Positions 1 through 13,900 of a stretch of 64,000 bases of DNA are shown in pieces. The DNA lies in the NCBI RefSeq assembly GCF_026151205.1, contig NC_087079.1, forward strand, positions 3,111,730-3,175,729, written 5' to 3'. The notes under the pieces were generated by a model, which did not search any database, had not been told where the DNA came from, and was given only the letters and a program-made list of their open reading frames with translations. The translations under genes were made by a program, and so were the position numbers. Every line of letters starts with the position of its first letter. Positions within the stretch are counted from its first letter, which is position 1. This DNA is from Bolinopsis microptera. Its lineage: Eukaryota; Ctenophora; Tentaculata; Lobata; Bolinopsidae.

Positions 1-3000
1 CTGAGAGCAGGTAGAGTGAAGGTTACACTAAAACAATATTCAACCTGAGAGCAGGTAGAGTGAAGGTTACACTAAAACAATATTCAACCTGAGAGCAGGT
101 AGAGTGAAGGTTACACTAAAACAATATTAAACCTGAGAGCAGGTAGAGTGAAGGTTACACTAAAACAATATTCAACCTGAGAGCAGGTAGAGTGAAGGTT
201 ACACTAAAACAACATTAAACCTGAGAGCAGGTAGAGTGAAGGTTACACTAAAACAATATTAAACCTGAGAGCAGGTAGAGTGAAGGTTACACTAAAACAA
301 TATTCAACCTGAGAGCAGGTAGAGTGAAGGTTACACTAAAACAATATTAAACCTGAGAGCAGGTAGAGTGAAGGTTACACTAAAACAATATTAAACCTGA
401 GAGCAGGTAGAGTGAAGGTTACACTAAAACAATATTAAACCTGAGAGCAGGTAGAGTGAAGGTTACACTAAAACAATATTAAACCTGAGAGCAGGTAGAG
501 TGAAGGTTACACTAAAACAATATTAAACCTGAGAGCAGGTAGAGTGAAGGTTACACTAAAACAATATTAAACCTGAGAGCAGGTAGAGTGAAGGTTACAC
601 TAAAACAATATTAAACCTGAGAGCAGGTAGAGTGAAGGTTACACTAAAACAATATTAAACCTGAGAGCAGGTAGAGTGAAGGTTACACTAAAACAATATT
701 AAACCTGAGAGCAGGTAGAGTGAAGGTTACACTAAAACAATATTAAACCTGAGAGCAGGTAGAGTGAAGGTTACACTAAACAATATTAAACCTGAGAGCA
801 GGTAGAGTGAAGGTTACACTAAAACAATATTAAACCTGAGAGCAGGTAGAGTGAAGGTTACACTAAAACAATATTAAACCTGAGAGCAGGTAGAGTGAAG
901 GTTACACTAAAACAATATTAAACCTGAGAGCAGGTAGAGTGAAGGTTACACTAAAACAATATTCAACCTGAGAGCAGGTAGAGTGAAGGTTACACTAAAA
1001 CAATATTCAACCTGAGAGCAGGTAGAGTGAAGGTTACACTAAAACAATATTAAACCTGAGAGCAGGTAGAGTGAAGGTTACACTAAAACAATATTAAACC
1101 TGAGAGCAGGTAGAGTGAAGGTTACACTAAAACAATATTCAACCTGAGAGCAGGTAGAGTGAAGGTTACACTAAAACAATATTAAACCTGAGAGCAGGTA
1201 GAGTGAAGGTTACACTAAAACAATATTCAACCTGAGAGCAGGTAGAGTGAAGGTTACACTAAAACAATATTAAACCTGAGAGCAGGTAGAGTGAAGGTTA
1301 CACTAAAACAATATTAAACCTGAGAGCAGGTAGAGTGAAGGTTACACTAAAACAATATTAAACCTGAGAGCAGGTAGAGTGAAGGTTACACTAAAACAAT
1401 ATTAAACCTGAGAGCAGGTAGAGTGAAGGTTACACTACAACAATATTAAACCTGAGAGCAGGTAGAGTGAAGGTTACACTAAAACAATATTCAACCTGAG
1501 AGCAGGTAGAGTGAAGGTTACACTACAACAATATTCAACCTGAGAGCAGGTAGAGTGAAGGTTACACTAAAACAATATTCAACCTGAGAGCAGGTAGAGT
1601 GAAGGTTACACTAAAACAATATTAAACCTGAGAGCAGGTAGAGTGAAGGTTACACTACAACAATATTAAACCTGAGAGCAGGTAGAGTGAAGGTTACACT
1701 AAAACAATATTAAACCTGAGAGCAGGTAGAGTGAAGGTTACACTAAAACAATATTAAACCTGAGAGCAGGTAGAGTGAAGGTTACACTAAAACAATATTC
1801 AACCTGAGAGCAGGTAGAGTGAAGGTTACACTAAAACAATATTCTACCTGAGAGCAGGTAGAGTGAAGGTTACACTAAAACAATATTAAACCTGAGAGCA
1901 GGTAGAGTGAAGGTTACACTACAACAATATTCAACCTGAGAGCAGGTTGAGTGAAGGTTACACTAAAACAATATTCAACCTGAGAGCAGGTAGAGTGAAG
2001 GTTACACTAAAACAATATTAAACCTGAGAGCAGGTAGAGTGAAGGTTACACTACAACAACATTAAACCTGAGAGCAGGTAGAGTGAAGGTTACACTAAAA
2101 CAATATTCTACCTGAGAGCAGGTAGAGTGAAGGTTACACTAAAACAATATTCTACCTGAGAGCAGGTAGAGTGAAGGTTACACTACAACAATATTAAACC
2201 TGAGAGCAGGTAGAGTGAAGGTTACACTAAAACAATATTCTACCTGAGAGCAGGTAGAGTGAAGGTTACACTACAACAATATTCAACCTGAGAGCAGGTA
2301 GAGTGAAGGTTACACTAAAACAATATTAAACCTGAGAGCAGGTAGAGTGAAGGTTACACTAAAACAATATTCAACCTGAGAGCAGGTAGAGTGAAGGTTA
2401 CACTACAACAATATTAAACCTGAGAGCAGGTAGAGTGAAGGTTACACTAAAACAATATTCAACCTGAGAGCAGGTAGAGTGAAGGTTACACTACAACAAT
2501 ATTAAACCTGAGAGCAGGTAGAGTGAAGGTTACACTAAAACAATATTCAACCTGAGAGCAGGTAGAGTGAAGGTTACACTAAAACAATATTAAACCTGAG
2601 AGCAGGTAGAGTGAAGGTTACACTAAAACAATATTAAACCTGAGAGCAGGTAGAGTGAAGGTTACACTAAAACAATATTAAACCTGAGAGCAGGTAGAGT
2701 GAAGGTTACACTAAAACAATATTAAACCTGAGAGCAGGTAGAGTGAAGGTTACACTAAAACAATATTAAACCTGAGAGCAGGTAGAGTGAAGGTTACACT
2801 AAAACAATATTAAACCTGAGAGCAGGTAGAGTGAAGGTTACACTAAAACAATATTAAACCTGAGAGCAGGTAGAGTGAAGGTTACACTAAAACAATATTA
2901 AACCTGAGAGCAGGTAGAGTGAAGGTTACACTAAAACAATATTAAACCTGAGAGCAGGTAGAGTGAAGGTTACACTAAAACAATATTAAACCTGAGAGCA

Positions 3001-6000
3001 GGTAGAGTGAAGGTTACACTAAAACAATATTCAACCTGAGAGCAGGTAGAGTGAAGGTTACACTAAAACAATATTAAACCTGAGAGCAGGTAGAGTGAAG
3101 GTTACACTAAAACAATATTAAACCTGAGAGCAGGTAGAGTGAAGGTTACACTAAAACAATATTAAACCTGAGAGCAGGTAGAGTGAAGGTTACACTAAAA
3201 CAATATTAAACCTGAGAGCAGGTAGAGTGAAGGTTACACTAAAACAATATTAAACCTGAGAGCAGGTAGAGTGAAGGTTACACTAAAACAATATTCAACC
3301 TGAGAGCAGGTAGAGTGAAGGTTACACTACAACAATATTCAACCTGAGAGCAGGTAGAGTGAAGGTTACACTAAAACAATATTCAACCTGAGAGCAGGTA
3401 GAGTGAAGGTTACACTAAAACAATATTCAACCTGAGAGCAGGTAGAGTGAAGGTTACACTAAAACAATATTCAACCTGAGAGCAGGTAGAGTGAAGGTTA
3501 CACTACAACAATATTAAACCTGAGAGCAGGTAGAGTGAAGGTTACACTAAAACAATATTCAACCTGAGAGCAGGTAGAGTGAAGGTTACACTAAAACAAT
3601 ATTAAACCTGAGAGCAGGTAGAGTGAAGGTTACACTAAAACAATATTCAACCTGAGAGCAGGTAGAGTGAAGGTTACACTAAAACAATATTAAACCTGAG
3701 AGCAGGTAGAGTGAAGGTTACACTAAAACAATATTCAACCTGAGAGCAGGTAGAGTGAAGGTTACACTAAAACAATATTCAACCTGAGAGCAGGTAGAGT
3801 GAAGGTTACACTAAAACAATATTCAACCTGAGAGCAGGTAGAGTGAAGGTTACACTAAAACAATATTCAACCTGAGAGCAGGTAGAGTGAAGGTTACACT
3901 AAAACAATATTCAACCTGAGAGCAGGTAGAGTGAAGGTTACACTAAAACAATATTCAACCTGAGAGCAGGTAGAGTGAAGGTTACACTAAAACAATATTA
4001 AACCTGAGAGCAGGTAGAGTGAAGGTTACACTACAACAATATTCAACCTGAGAGCAGGTAGAGTGAAGGTTACACTAAAACAATATTCAACCTGAGAGCA
4101 GGTAGAGTGAAGGTTACACTAAAACAATATTAAACCTGAGAGCAGGTAGAGTGAAGGTTACACTAAAACAATATTAAACCTGAGAGCAGGTAGAGTGAAG
4201 GTTACACTAAAACAATATTAAACCTGAGAGCAGGTAGAGTGAAGGTTACACTAAAACAATATTCAACCTGAGAGCAGGTAGAGTGAAGGTTACACTAAAA
4301 CAATATTAAACCTGAGAGCAGGTAGAGTGAAGGTTACACTAAAACAATATTAAACCTGAGAGCAGGTAGAGTGAAGGTTACACTAAAACAATATTAAACC
4401 TGAGAGCAGGTAGAGTGAAGGTTACACTAAAACAATATTCAACCTGAGAGCAGGTAGAGTGAAGGTTACACTAAAACAATATTCAACCTGAGAGCAGGTA
4501 GAGTGAAGGTTACACTAAAACAATATTCAACCTGAGAGCAGGTAGAGTGAAGGTTACACTAAAACAATATTCAACCTGAGAGCAGGTAGAGTGAAGGTTA
4601 CACTAAAACAATATTCAACCTGAGAGCAGGTAGAGTGAAGGTTACACTAAAACAATATTCAACCTGAGAGCAGGTAGAGTGAAGGTTACACTAAAACAAT
4701 ATTCAACCTGAGAGCAGGTAGAGTGAAGGTTACACTAAAACAATATTAAACCTGAGAGCAGGTAGAGTGAAGGTTACACTAAAACAATATTAAACCTGAG
4801 AGCAGGTAGAGTGAAGGTTACACTAAAACAATATTCAACCTGAGAGCAGGTAGAGTGAAGGTTACACTAAAACAATATTAAACCTGAGAGCAGGTAGAGT
4901 GAAGGTTACACTAAAACAATATTAAACCTGAGAGCAGGTAGAGTGAAGGTTACACTAAAACAATATTCAACCTGAGAGCAGGTAGAGTGAAGGTTACACT
5001 AAAACAATATTCAACCTGAGAGCAGGTAGAGTGAAGGTTACACTAAAACAATATTCAACCTGAGAGCAGGTAGAGTGAAGGTTACACTAAAACAATATTC
5101 AACCTGAGAGCAGGTAGAGTGAAGGTTACACTAAAACAATATTCAACCTGAGAGCAGGTAGAGTGAAGGTTACACTAAAACAATATTCAACCTGAGAGCA
5201 GGTAGAGTGAAGGTTACACTAAAACAATATTCAACCTGAGAGCAGGTAGAGTGAAGGTTACACTAAAACAATATTCAACCTGAGAGCAGGTAGAGTGAAG
5301 GTTACACTAAAACAATATTCAACCTGAGAGCAGGTAGAGTGAAGGTTACACTAAAACAATATTCAACCTGAGAGCAGGTAGAGTGAAGGTTACACTAAAA
5401 CAATATTCAACCTGAGAGCAGGTAGAGTGAAGGTTACACTAAAACAATATTCAACCTGAGAGCAGGTAGAGTGAAGGTTACACTAAAACAATATTAAACC
5501 TGAGAGCAGGTAGAGTGAAGGTTACACTAAAACAATATTAAACCTGAGAGCAGGTAGAGTGAAGGTTACACTAAAACAATATTAAACCTGAGAGCAGGTA
5601 GAGTGAAGGTTACACTAAAACAATATTAAACCTGAGAGCAGGTAGAGTGAAGGTTACACTAAAACAATATTAAACCTGAGAGCAGGTAGAGTGAAGGTTA
5701 CACTAAAACAATATTAAACCTGAGAGCAGGTAGAGTGAAGGTTACACTAAAACAATATTAAACCTGAGAGCAGGTAGAGTGAAGGTTACACTAAAACAAT
5801 ATTAAACCTGAGAGCAGGTAGAGTGAAGGTTACACTAAAACAATATTAAACCTGAGAGCAGGTAGAGTGAAGGTTACACTAAAACAATATTAAACCTGAG
5901 AGCAGGTAGAGTGAAGGTTACACTAAAACAATATTAAACCTGAGAGCAGGTAGAGTGAAGGTTACACTAAAACAATATTAAACCTGAGAGCAGGTAGAGT

Positions 6001-9000
6001 GAAGGTTACACTAAAACAATATTAAACCTGAGAGCAGGTAGAGTGAAGGTTACACTAAAACAATATTAAACCTGAGAGCAGGTAGAGTGAAGGTTACACT
6101 AAAACAATATTCAACCTGAGAGCAGGTAGAGTGAAGGTTACACTAAAACAATATTCAACCTGAGAGCAGGTAGAGTGAAGGTTACACTAAAACAATATTA
6201 AACCTGAGAGCAGGTAGAGTGAAGGTTACACTAAAACAATATTAAACCTGAGAGCAGGTAGAGTGAAGGTTACACTAAAACAATATTAAACCTGAGAGCA
6301 GGTAGAGTGAAGGTTACACTAAAACAATATTCAACCTGAGAGCAGGTAGAGTGAAGGTTACACTAAAACAATATTAAACCTGAGAGCAGGTAGAGTGAAG
6401 GTTACACTAAAACAATATTAAACCTGAGAGCAGGTAGAGTGAAGGTTACACTAAAACAATATTAAACCTGAGAGCAGGTAGAGTGAAGGTTACACTAAAA
6501 CAATATTAAACCTGAGAGCAGGTAGAGTGAAGGTTACACTAAAACAATATTCAACCTGAGAGCAGGTAGAGTGAAGGTTACACTAAAACAATATTAAACC
6601 TGAGAGCAGGTAGAGTGAAGGTTACACTAAAACAATATTAAACCTGAGAGCAGGTAGAGTGAAGGTTACACTAAAACAATATTCAACCTGAGAGCAGGTA
6701 GAGTGAAGGTTACACTAAAACAATATTAAACCTGAGAGCAGGTAGAGTGAAGGTTACACTAAAACAATATTAAACCTGAGAGCAGGTAGAGTGAAGGTTA
6801 CACTAAAACAATATTCAACCTGAGAGCAGGTAGAGTGAAGGTTACACTAAAACAATATTCAACCTGAGAGCAGGTAGAGTGAAGGTTACACTAAAACAAT
6901 ATTAAACCTGAGAGCAGGTAGAGTGAAGGTTACACTAAAACAATATTAAACCTGAGAGCAGGTAGAGTGAAGGTTACACTAAAACAATATTCAACCTGAG
7001 AGCAGGTAGAGTGAAGGTTACACTAAAACAATATTCAACCTGAGAGCAGGTAGAGTGAAGGTTACACTAAAACAATATTAAACCTGAGAGCAGGTAGAGT
7101 GAAGGTTACACTAAAACAATATTAAACCTGAGAGCAGGTAGAGTGAAGGTTACACTAAAACAATATTAAACCTGAGAGCAGGTAGAGTGAAGGTTACACT
7201 AAAACAATATTCAACCTGAGAGCAGGTAGAGTGAAGGTTACACTAAAACAATATTCAACCTGAGAGCAGGTAGAGTGAAGGTTACACTAAAACAATATTA
7301 AACCTGAGAGCAGGTAGAGTGAAGGTTACACTAAAACAATATTAAACCTGAGAGCAGGTAGAGTGAAGGTTACACTAAAACAATATTCAACCTGAGAGCA
7401 GGTAGAGTGAAGGTTACACTAAAACAATATTAAACCTGAGAGCAGGTAGAGTGAAGGTTACACTAAAACAATATTCAACCTGAGAGCAGGTAGAGTGAAG
7501 GTTACACTAAAACAATATTAAACCTGAGAGCAGGTAGAGTGAAGGTTACACTAAAACAATATTCAACCTGAGAGCAGGTAGAGTGAAGGTTACACTAAAA
7601 CAATATTAAACCTGAGAGCAGGTAGAGTGAAGGTTACACTAAAACAATATTAAACCTGAGAGCAGGTAGAGTGAAGGTTACACTAAAACAATATTAAACC
7701 TGAGAGCAGGTAGAGTGAAGGTTACACTAAAACAATATTCAACCTGAGAGCAGGTAGAGTGAAGGTTACACTAAAACAATATTAAACCTGAGAGCAGGTA
7801 GAGTGAAGGTTACACTAAAACAATATTAAACCTGAGAGCAGGTAGAGTGAAGGTTACACTAAAACAATATTAAACCTGAGAGCAGGTAGAGTGAAGGTTA
7901 CACTAAAACAATATTCAACCTGAGAGCAGGTAGAGTGAAGGTTACACTAAAACAATATTCAACCTGAGAGCAGGTAGAGTGAAGGTTACACTAAAACAAT
8001 ATTAAACCTGAGAGCAGGTAGAGTGAAGGTTACACTAAAACAATATTAAACCTGAGAGCAGGTAGAGTGAAGGTTACACTAAAACAATATTCAACCTGAG
8101 AGCAGGTAGAGTGAAGGTTACACTAAAACAATATTAAACCTGAGAGCAGGTAGAGTGAAGGTTACACTAAAACAATATTAAACCTGAGAGCAGGTAGAGT
8201 GAAGGTTACACTAAAACAATATTAAACCTGAGAGCAGGTAGAGTGAAGGTTACACTAAAACAATATTCAACCTGAGAGCAGGTAGAGTGAAGGTTACACT
8301 AAAACAATATTAAACCTGAGAGCAGGTAGAGTGAAGGTTACACTAAAACAATATTAAACCTGAGAGCAGGTAGAGTGAAGGTTACACTAAAACAATATTA
8401 AACCTGAGAGCAGGTAGAGTGAAGGTTACACTAAAACAATATTAAACCTGAGAGCAGGTAGAGTGAAGGTTACACTAAAACAATATTAAACCTGAGAGCA
8501 GGTAGAGTGAAGGTTACACTAAAACAATATTAAACCTGAGAGCAGGTAGAGTGAAGGTTACACTAAAACAATATTAAACCTGAGAGCAGGTAGAGTGAAG
8601 GTTACACTAAAACAATATTCAACCTGAGAGCAGGTAGAGTGAAGGTTACACTAAAACAATATTCAACCTGAGAGCAGGTAGAGTGAAGGTTACACTAAAA
8701 CAATATTCAACCTGAGAGCAGGTAGAGTGAAGGTTACACTAAAACAATATTAAACCTGAGAGCAGGTAGAGTGAAGGTTACACTAAAACAATATTAAACC
8801 TGAGAGCAGGTAGAGTGAAGGTTACACTACAACAATATTAAACCTGAGAGCAGGTAGAGTGAAGGTTACACTAAAACAATATTAAACCTGAGAGCAGGTA
8901 GAGTGAAGGTTACACTAAAACAATATTAAACCTGAGAGCAGGTAGAGTGAAGGTTACACTACAACAATATTAAACCTGAGAGCAGGTAGAGTGAAGGTTA

Positions 9001-10383
9001 CACTAAAACAATATTAAACCTGAGAGCAGGTAGAGTGAAGGTTACACTAAAACAACATTAAACCTGAGAGCAGGTAGAGTGAAGGTTACACTAAAACAAT
9101 ATTAAACCTGAGAGCAGGTAGAGTGAAGGTTACACTAAAACAATATTAAACCTGAGAGCAGGTAGAGTGAAGGTTACACTAAAACAATATTAAACCTGAG
9201 AGCAGGTAGAGTGAAGGTTACACTACAACAATATTAAACCTGAGAGCAGGTAGAGTGAAGGTTACACTAAAACAATATTAAACCTGAGAGCAGGTAGAGT
9301 GAAGGTTACACTAAAACAATATTAAACCTGAGAGCAGGTAGAGTGAAGGTTACACTAAAACAATATTAAACCTGAGAGCAGGTAGAGTGAAGGTTACACT
9401 AAAACAATATTAAACCTGAGAGCAGGTAGAGTGAAGGTTACACTACAACAATATTAAACCTGAGAGCAGGTAGAGTGAAGGTTACACTAAAACAATATTA
9501 AACCTGAGAGCAGGTAGAGTGAAGGTTACACTAAAACAATATTAAACCTGAGAGCAGGTAGAGTGAAGGTTACACTAAAACAATATTAAACCTGAGAGCA
9601 GGTAGAGTGAAGGTTACACTACAACAATATTCAACCTGAGAGCAGGTAGAGTGAAGGTTACACTACAACAATATTAAACCTGAGAGCAGGTAGAGTGAAG
9701 GTTACACTACAACAATATTAAACCTGAGAGCAGGTAGAGTGAAGGTTACACTAAAACAATATTAAACCTGAGAGCAGGTAGAGTGAAGGTTACACTACAA
9801 CAATATTAAACCTGAGAGCAGGTAGAGTGAAGGTTACACTACAACAATATTAAACCTGAGAGCAGGTAGAGTGAAGGTTACACTAAAACAATATTAAACC
9901 TGAGAGCAGGTAGAGTGAAGGTTACACTACAACAATATTAAACCTGAGAGCAGGTAGAGTGAAGGTTACATTAAAACAATATTAAACCTGAGAGCAGGTA
10001 GAGTGAAGGTTACACTAAAACAATATTCAACCTGAGAGCAGGTAGAGTGAAGGTTACACTACAACAATATTAAACCTGAGAGCAGGTAGAGTGAAGGTTA
10101 CACTAAAACAATATTAAACCTGAGAACAGGTAGAGTGAAGGTTACACTACAACAATATTAAACCTGAGAGCAGGTAGAGTGAAGGTTACACTAAAACAAT
10201 ATTAAACCTGAGAGCAGGTAGAGTGAAGGTTACACTACAACAATATTAAACCTGAGAGCAGGTAGAGTGAAGGTTACACTAAAACAATATTCAACCTGAG
10301 AGCAGGTAGAGTGAAGGTTACACTAAAACAATATTCAACCTGAGAGCAGGTAGAGTGAAGGTTACACTAAAACAATATTAAAC
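1..10383 (-). repeat. 44-bp satellite in MEGF8 intron 26, copied from the exon 26 donor junction
   Basis: About 236 head-to-tail copies of a 44-bp unit run from the left edge to the edge of exon 26. Read on the minus (transcribed) strand, each unit is the last 27 nt of exon 26 (codons for CNLHSTCSQ) followed by the first 17 nt of the intron (gtttaatattgttttag). Each unit therefore carries a donor (CAG|gtt) and, at the join, an acceptor-like ttttag|TGT. Common variants are ttaaac, ttcaac or ttctac and ctaaaac or ctacaac on the plus strand, all in the intron-derived part. The array is not closed on the left. Confidence 0.97.
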
Positions 10384-10925
10384 CTGAGAACAGGTAGAGT
10401 GAAGGTTACACAAGCAGTCCTGGTCACAGTTAGGCCCAGTGTAACCTAGATCACACTCACACAGGTTGTACTCGCTACACTTGCCGTGTTTGCAGGTGGA
10501 ACTCGTGTCACACCTGCGGTGGTAACAGTTTTATCGAGCCATGTATTTACAATTGAAATAGGGTCATTATATCGGGCATTGTTTTTAGAAGTGTCACTGA
10601 TAATAACTTGGGTATTTTACCCCTTTTACAAATTAATATTTGCTTGATTTTCGCTGAACTTGACAAACAGTGTTTAGTTGTACCACAAGTCACTAAAAAT
10701 CTCAAACTAACTAACTTCAACCGACAATCTCCTCCCAACTCACTTGGACTCACAGACCCCATCGTGGTCCTGATAACCCAGTTTACACTGACAAGTAAAC
10801 CCGTCCTCTGTATCTATACACTCGGCGTTGTCATGGCAGTGGTGGAGTCCCAGGGCACACTCGTTAACTGCTGGACACTCCTGGTAGTACCAGCTCAGCG
10901 AGCAGTAACCCTCCTCAAAGTTACC
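10384..10925 (-). CDS. MEGF8: MEGF8 exons 25-26: calcium-binding EGF and laminin-type EGF
   Basis: Exon 25 finishes the last PSI (GNFEEGYCSLSWYYQEC) and encodes a calcium-binding EGF starting VNECALGLHHC with DTEDGFTCQC, the usual D/N-x-E-C and aromatic-residue pattern. Its donor splits the AAG codon (phase 2), joining CESK to CDTSSTC in exon 26. Exon 26 encodes CKHGKC and CECDLGYTGPNC and ends in CNLHSTCSQ, the start of a laminin-type EGF. The next exon must lie left of position 1, beyond at least 10.4 kb of satellite. Confidence 0.87.
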
Positions 10926-13900
10926 CTGACAGAGCATGTTAGTGTGCTTCTAGATTCAAAGTTACCCTGACAGAGCATGTTAGTGTGCTTCTAGATTCAA
11001 AGTTACCCTGACAGAGCATGTTAGTGTGCTTCTAGATTCAAAGTTACCCTGACAGAGCATGTTAGTGTGCTTCTAGATTCAAAGTTACCCTGACAGAGCA
11101 TGTTAGTGTGCTTCTAGATTCAAAGTTACCCTGACAGAGCATGTTAGTGTGCTTCTAGATTCAAAGTTACCCTGACAGAGCATGTTAGTGTGCTTCTAGA
11201 TTCAAAGTTACCCTGACAGAGCATGTTAGTGTGCTTCTAGATTCAAAGTTACCCTGACAGAGCATGTTAGTGTGCTTCTAGATTCAAAGTTACCCTGACA
11301 GAGCATGTTAGTGTGCTTCTAGATTCAAAGTTACCCTGACAGAGCATGTTAGTGTGCTTCTAGATTCAAAGTTACCCCGACAGAGCATGTTAGTGTGCTT
11401 CTAGATTCAAAGTTACCCTGACAGAGCATGTTAGTGTGCTTCTAGATTCAAAGTTACCCTGACAGAGCATGTTAGTGTGCTTCTAGATTCAAAGTTACCC
11501 TGACAGAGCATGTTAGTGTGCTTCTAGATTCAAAGTTACCCTGACAGAGCATGTTAGTGTGCTTCTAGATTCAAAGTTACCCTGACAAATCATGTTAGTG
11601 TGCTTCTAGATTCAAAGTTACCCTGACAGAGCATGTTAGTGTGCTTCTAGATTCAAAGTTACCCTGACAGAGCATGTTAGTGTGCTTCTAGATTCAAAGT
11701 TACCCTGACAGAGCATGTTAGTGTGCTTCTAGATTCAAAGTTACCCTGACAGAGCATGTTAGTGTGCTTCTAGATTCAAAGTTACCCTGACAGAGCAGGT
11801 TAGTGTGCTTCTAGATTCAAAGTTACCCTGACAGAGCATGTTAGTGTGCTTCTAGATTCAAAGTTACCCTGACAGAGCATGTTAGTGTGCTTCTAGATTC
11901 AAAGTTACCCAGACAGAGCATGTTAGTGTGCTTCTAGATTCAAAGTTACCCTGACAGAGCATGTTAGTGTGCTTCTAGATTCAAAGTTACCCTGACAGAG
12001 CAGGTTAGTGTGCTTCTAGATTCAAAGTTACCCTGACAGAGCATGTTAGTGTGCTTCTAGATTCAAAGTTACCCTGACAGAGCATGTTAGTGTGCTTCTA
12101 GATTCAAAGTTACCCTGACAGAGCATGTTAGTGTGATTCTAGATTCAAAGTTACCCTGACACAGCATGTTAGTGTGCTTCTAGATTCAAAGTTACCCTGA
12201 CACAGCATGTTAGTGTGCTTCTAGATTCAAAGTTACCCTGACAGAGCATGTTAGTGTGCTTCTAGATTCAAAGTTACCCTGACAGAGCATGTTAGTGTGC
12301 TTCTAGATTCAAAGTTACCCTGACAGAGCATGTTAGTGTGCTTCTAGATTCAAAGTTACCCCGACAGAGCATGTTAGTGTGCTTCTAGATTCAAAGTTAC
12401 CCTGACAGAGCATGTTAGTGTGCTTCTAGATTCAAAGTTACCCTGACAGAGCATGTTAGTGTGCTTCTAGATTCAAAGTTACCCTGACAGAGCATGTTAG
12501 TGTGCTTCTAGATTCAAAGTTACCCTGACACAGCATGTTAGACGTTAGTGTGCTTCTAGATTCAAAGTTACCCTGACAGAGCATGCTAGTGTGCTTCTAG
12601 ATTCAAAGTTACCCTGACAGAGCATGTTAGTGTGCTTCTAGATTCCCTGACAGAGCATGTTAGTGTGCTTCTAGATTCAAAGTTACCCTGACAGAGCATG
12701 TTAGTGTGCTTCTAGATTCAAAGTTACCCTGACAGAGCATGTTAGTGTGCTTCTAGATTCAAAGTTACCCTGACAGAGCAGGTTAGTGTGCTTCTAGATT
12801 GTATCTTAGAGGTGGTAAATTTGGGTAGACAACACAGAATTGAAAGACGGATAAGCTTGTAAACATTCCTCCTGAACAAATACCTGGGTGAGGTTGAGAC
12901 TGCAGAGTGACTGCAGACCTACCTTAATACAAGTACCGGAGTGACGTGAGGTTGAGACTCCAGACCTACCTTAATACAAATACCTGGGTGAGGTTGAGAC
13001 TCCAGACCTACCTTAATACAAGTACCGGAGTGAGGTTGAGACTCCAGTCCGCACCACCCACACCCGCGCACACTCTGACACTCTCTGCACGTGCGGTACA
13101 TCTCGCACTCGTCACAGTGGGACGATCCACCCCTGAAACAAGTTCCGTGAGATTTAATATTAATTGATAAAATCCCTATTTTATTATACTAGATTCGTCT
13201 TTATTTCGTCTTTATTTCTGAAGCAGACTGATATGGTAGATAAGCTTCCAAAAATCCAAAACTAATAATAATTAATCAATACCCAAATATTAACATATTA
13301 TCTACATTAATTCACAAGATATTGTGTTAAAGCACACAAAAGGACTCAGACTCACGGGGTAACAAATCCGTTGTACCACACGGAGCACTCCCCAAACGGG
13401 TAGAGAGCCACCTGTACGTTTATGGAGAAACACCGTCCCAGCGCCTTGCACCAAACACAGTCGTCCAGCCTGGGGTCACGTGATTATTTAGAGTCACGTG
13501 ATTAGTAAGGGTCACGTGGTTTGTTAGGGTCGCGTGATTAGTTCAAATAATTTAGATATTTGGTGGGTAGAGATTTTATGACACAACTCTAATATACTAT
13601 TATATTGCCAGGCAAACCTTCCGGTTTTTAAAAAGATAGAGATTAATGTTGGTATTGAAACATAATTAAACTGCTATAATCACTGATTAGTACCGAAATA
13701 ACTTTATAACTAGGAATCACTAAGTTACTAAATGTGTCAGGAAAATGAACTGACTCAGTGCAGGAGTAGCAGGAAGACTGTCGAGAGCAGGTATCCGGGC
13801 AGCGGTATCTCGATCTGATCGCTTCCTCGTATCTCCCACGTCTGTGGCATCTGAAGTTAAGCCACTCACAGTTACCGTCCTGAGGGAGGGGTAGTGTCTT

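Noticed and set aside
1-10383. CRISPR-like array
   Set aside because: Units are contiguous with no unique spacers, and the DNA is animal nuclear.
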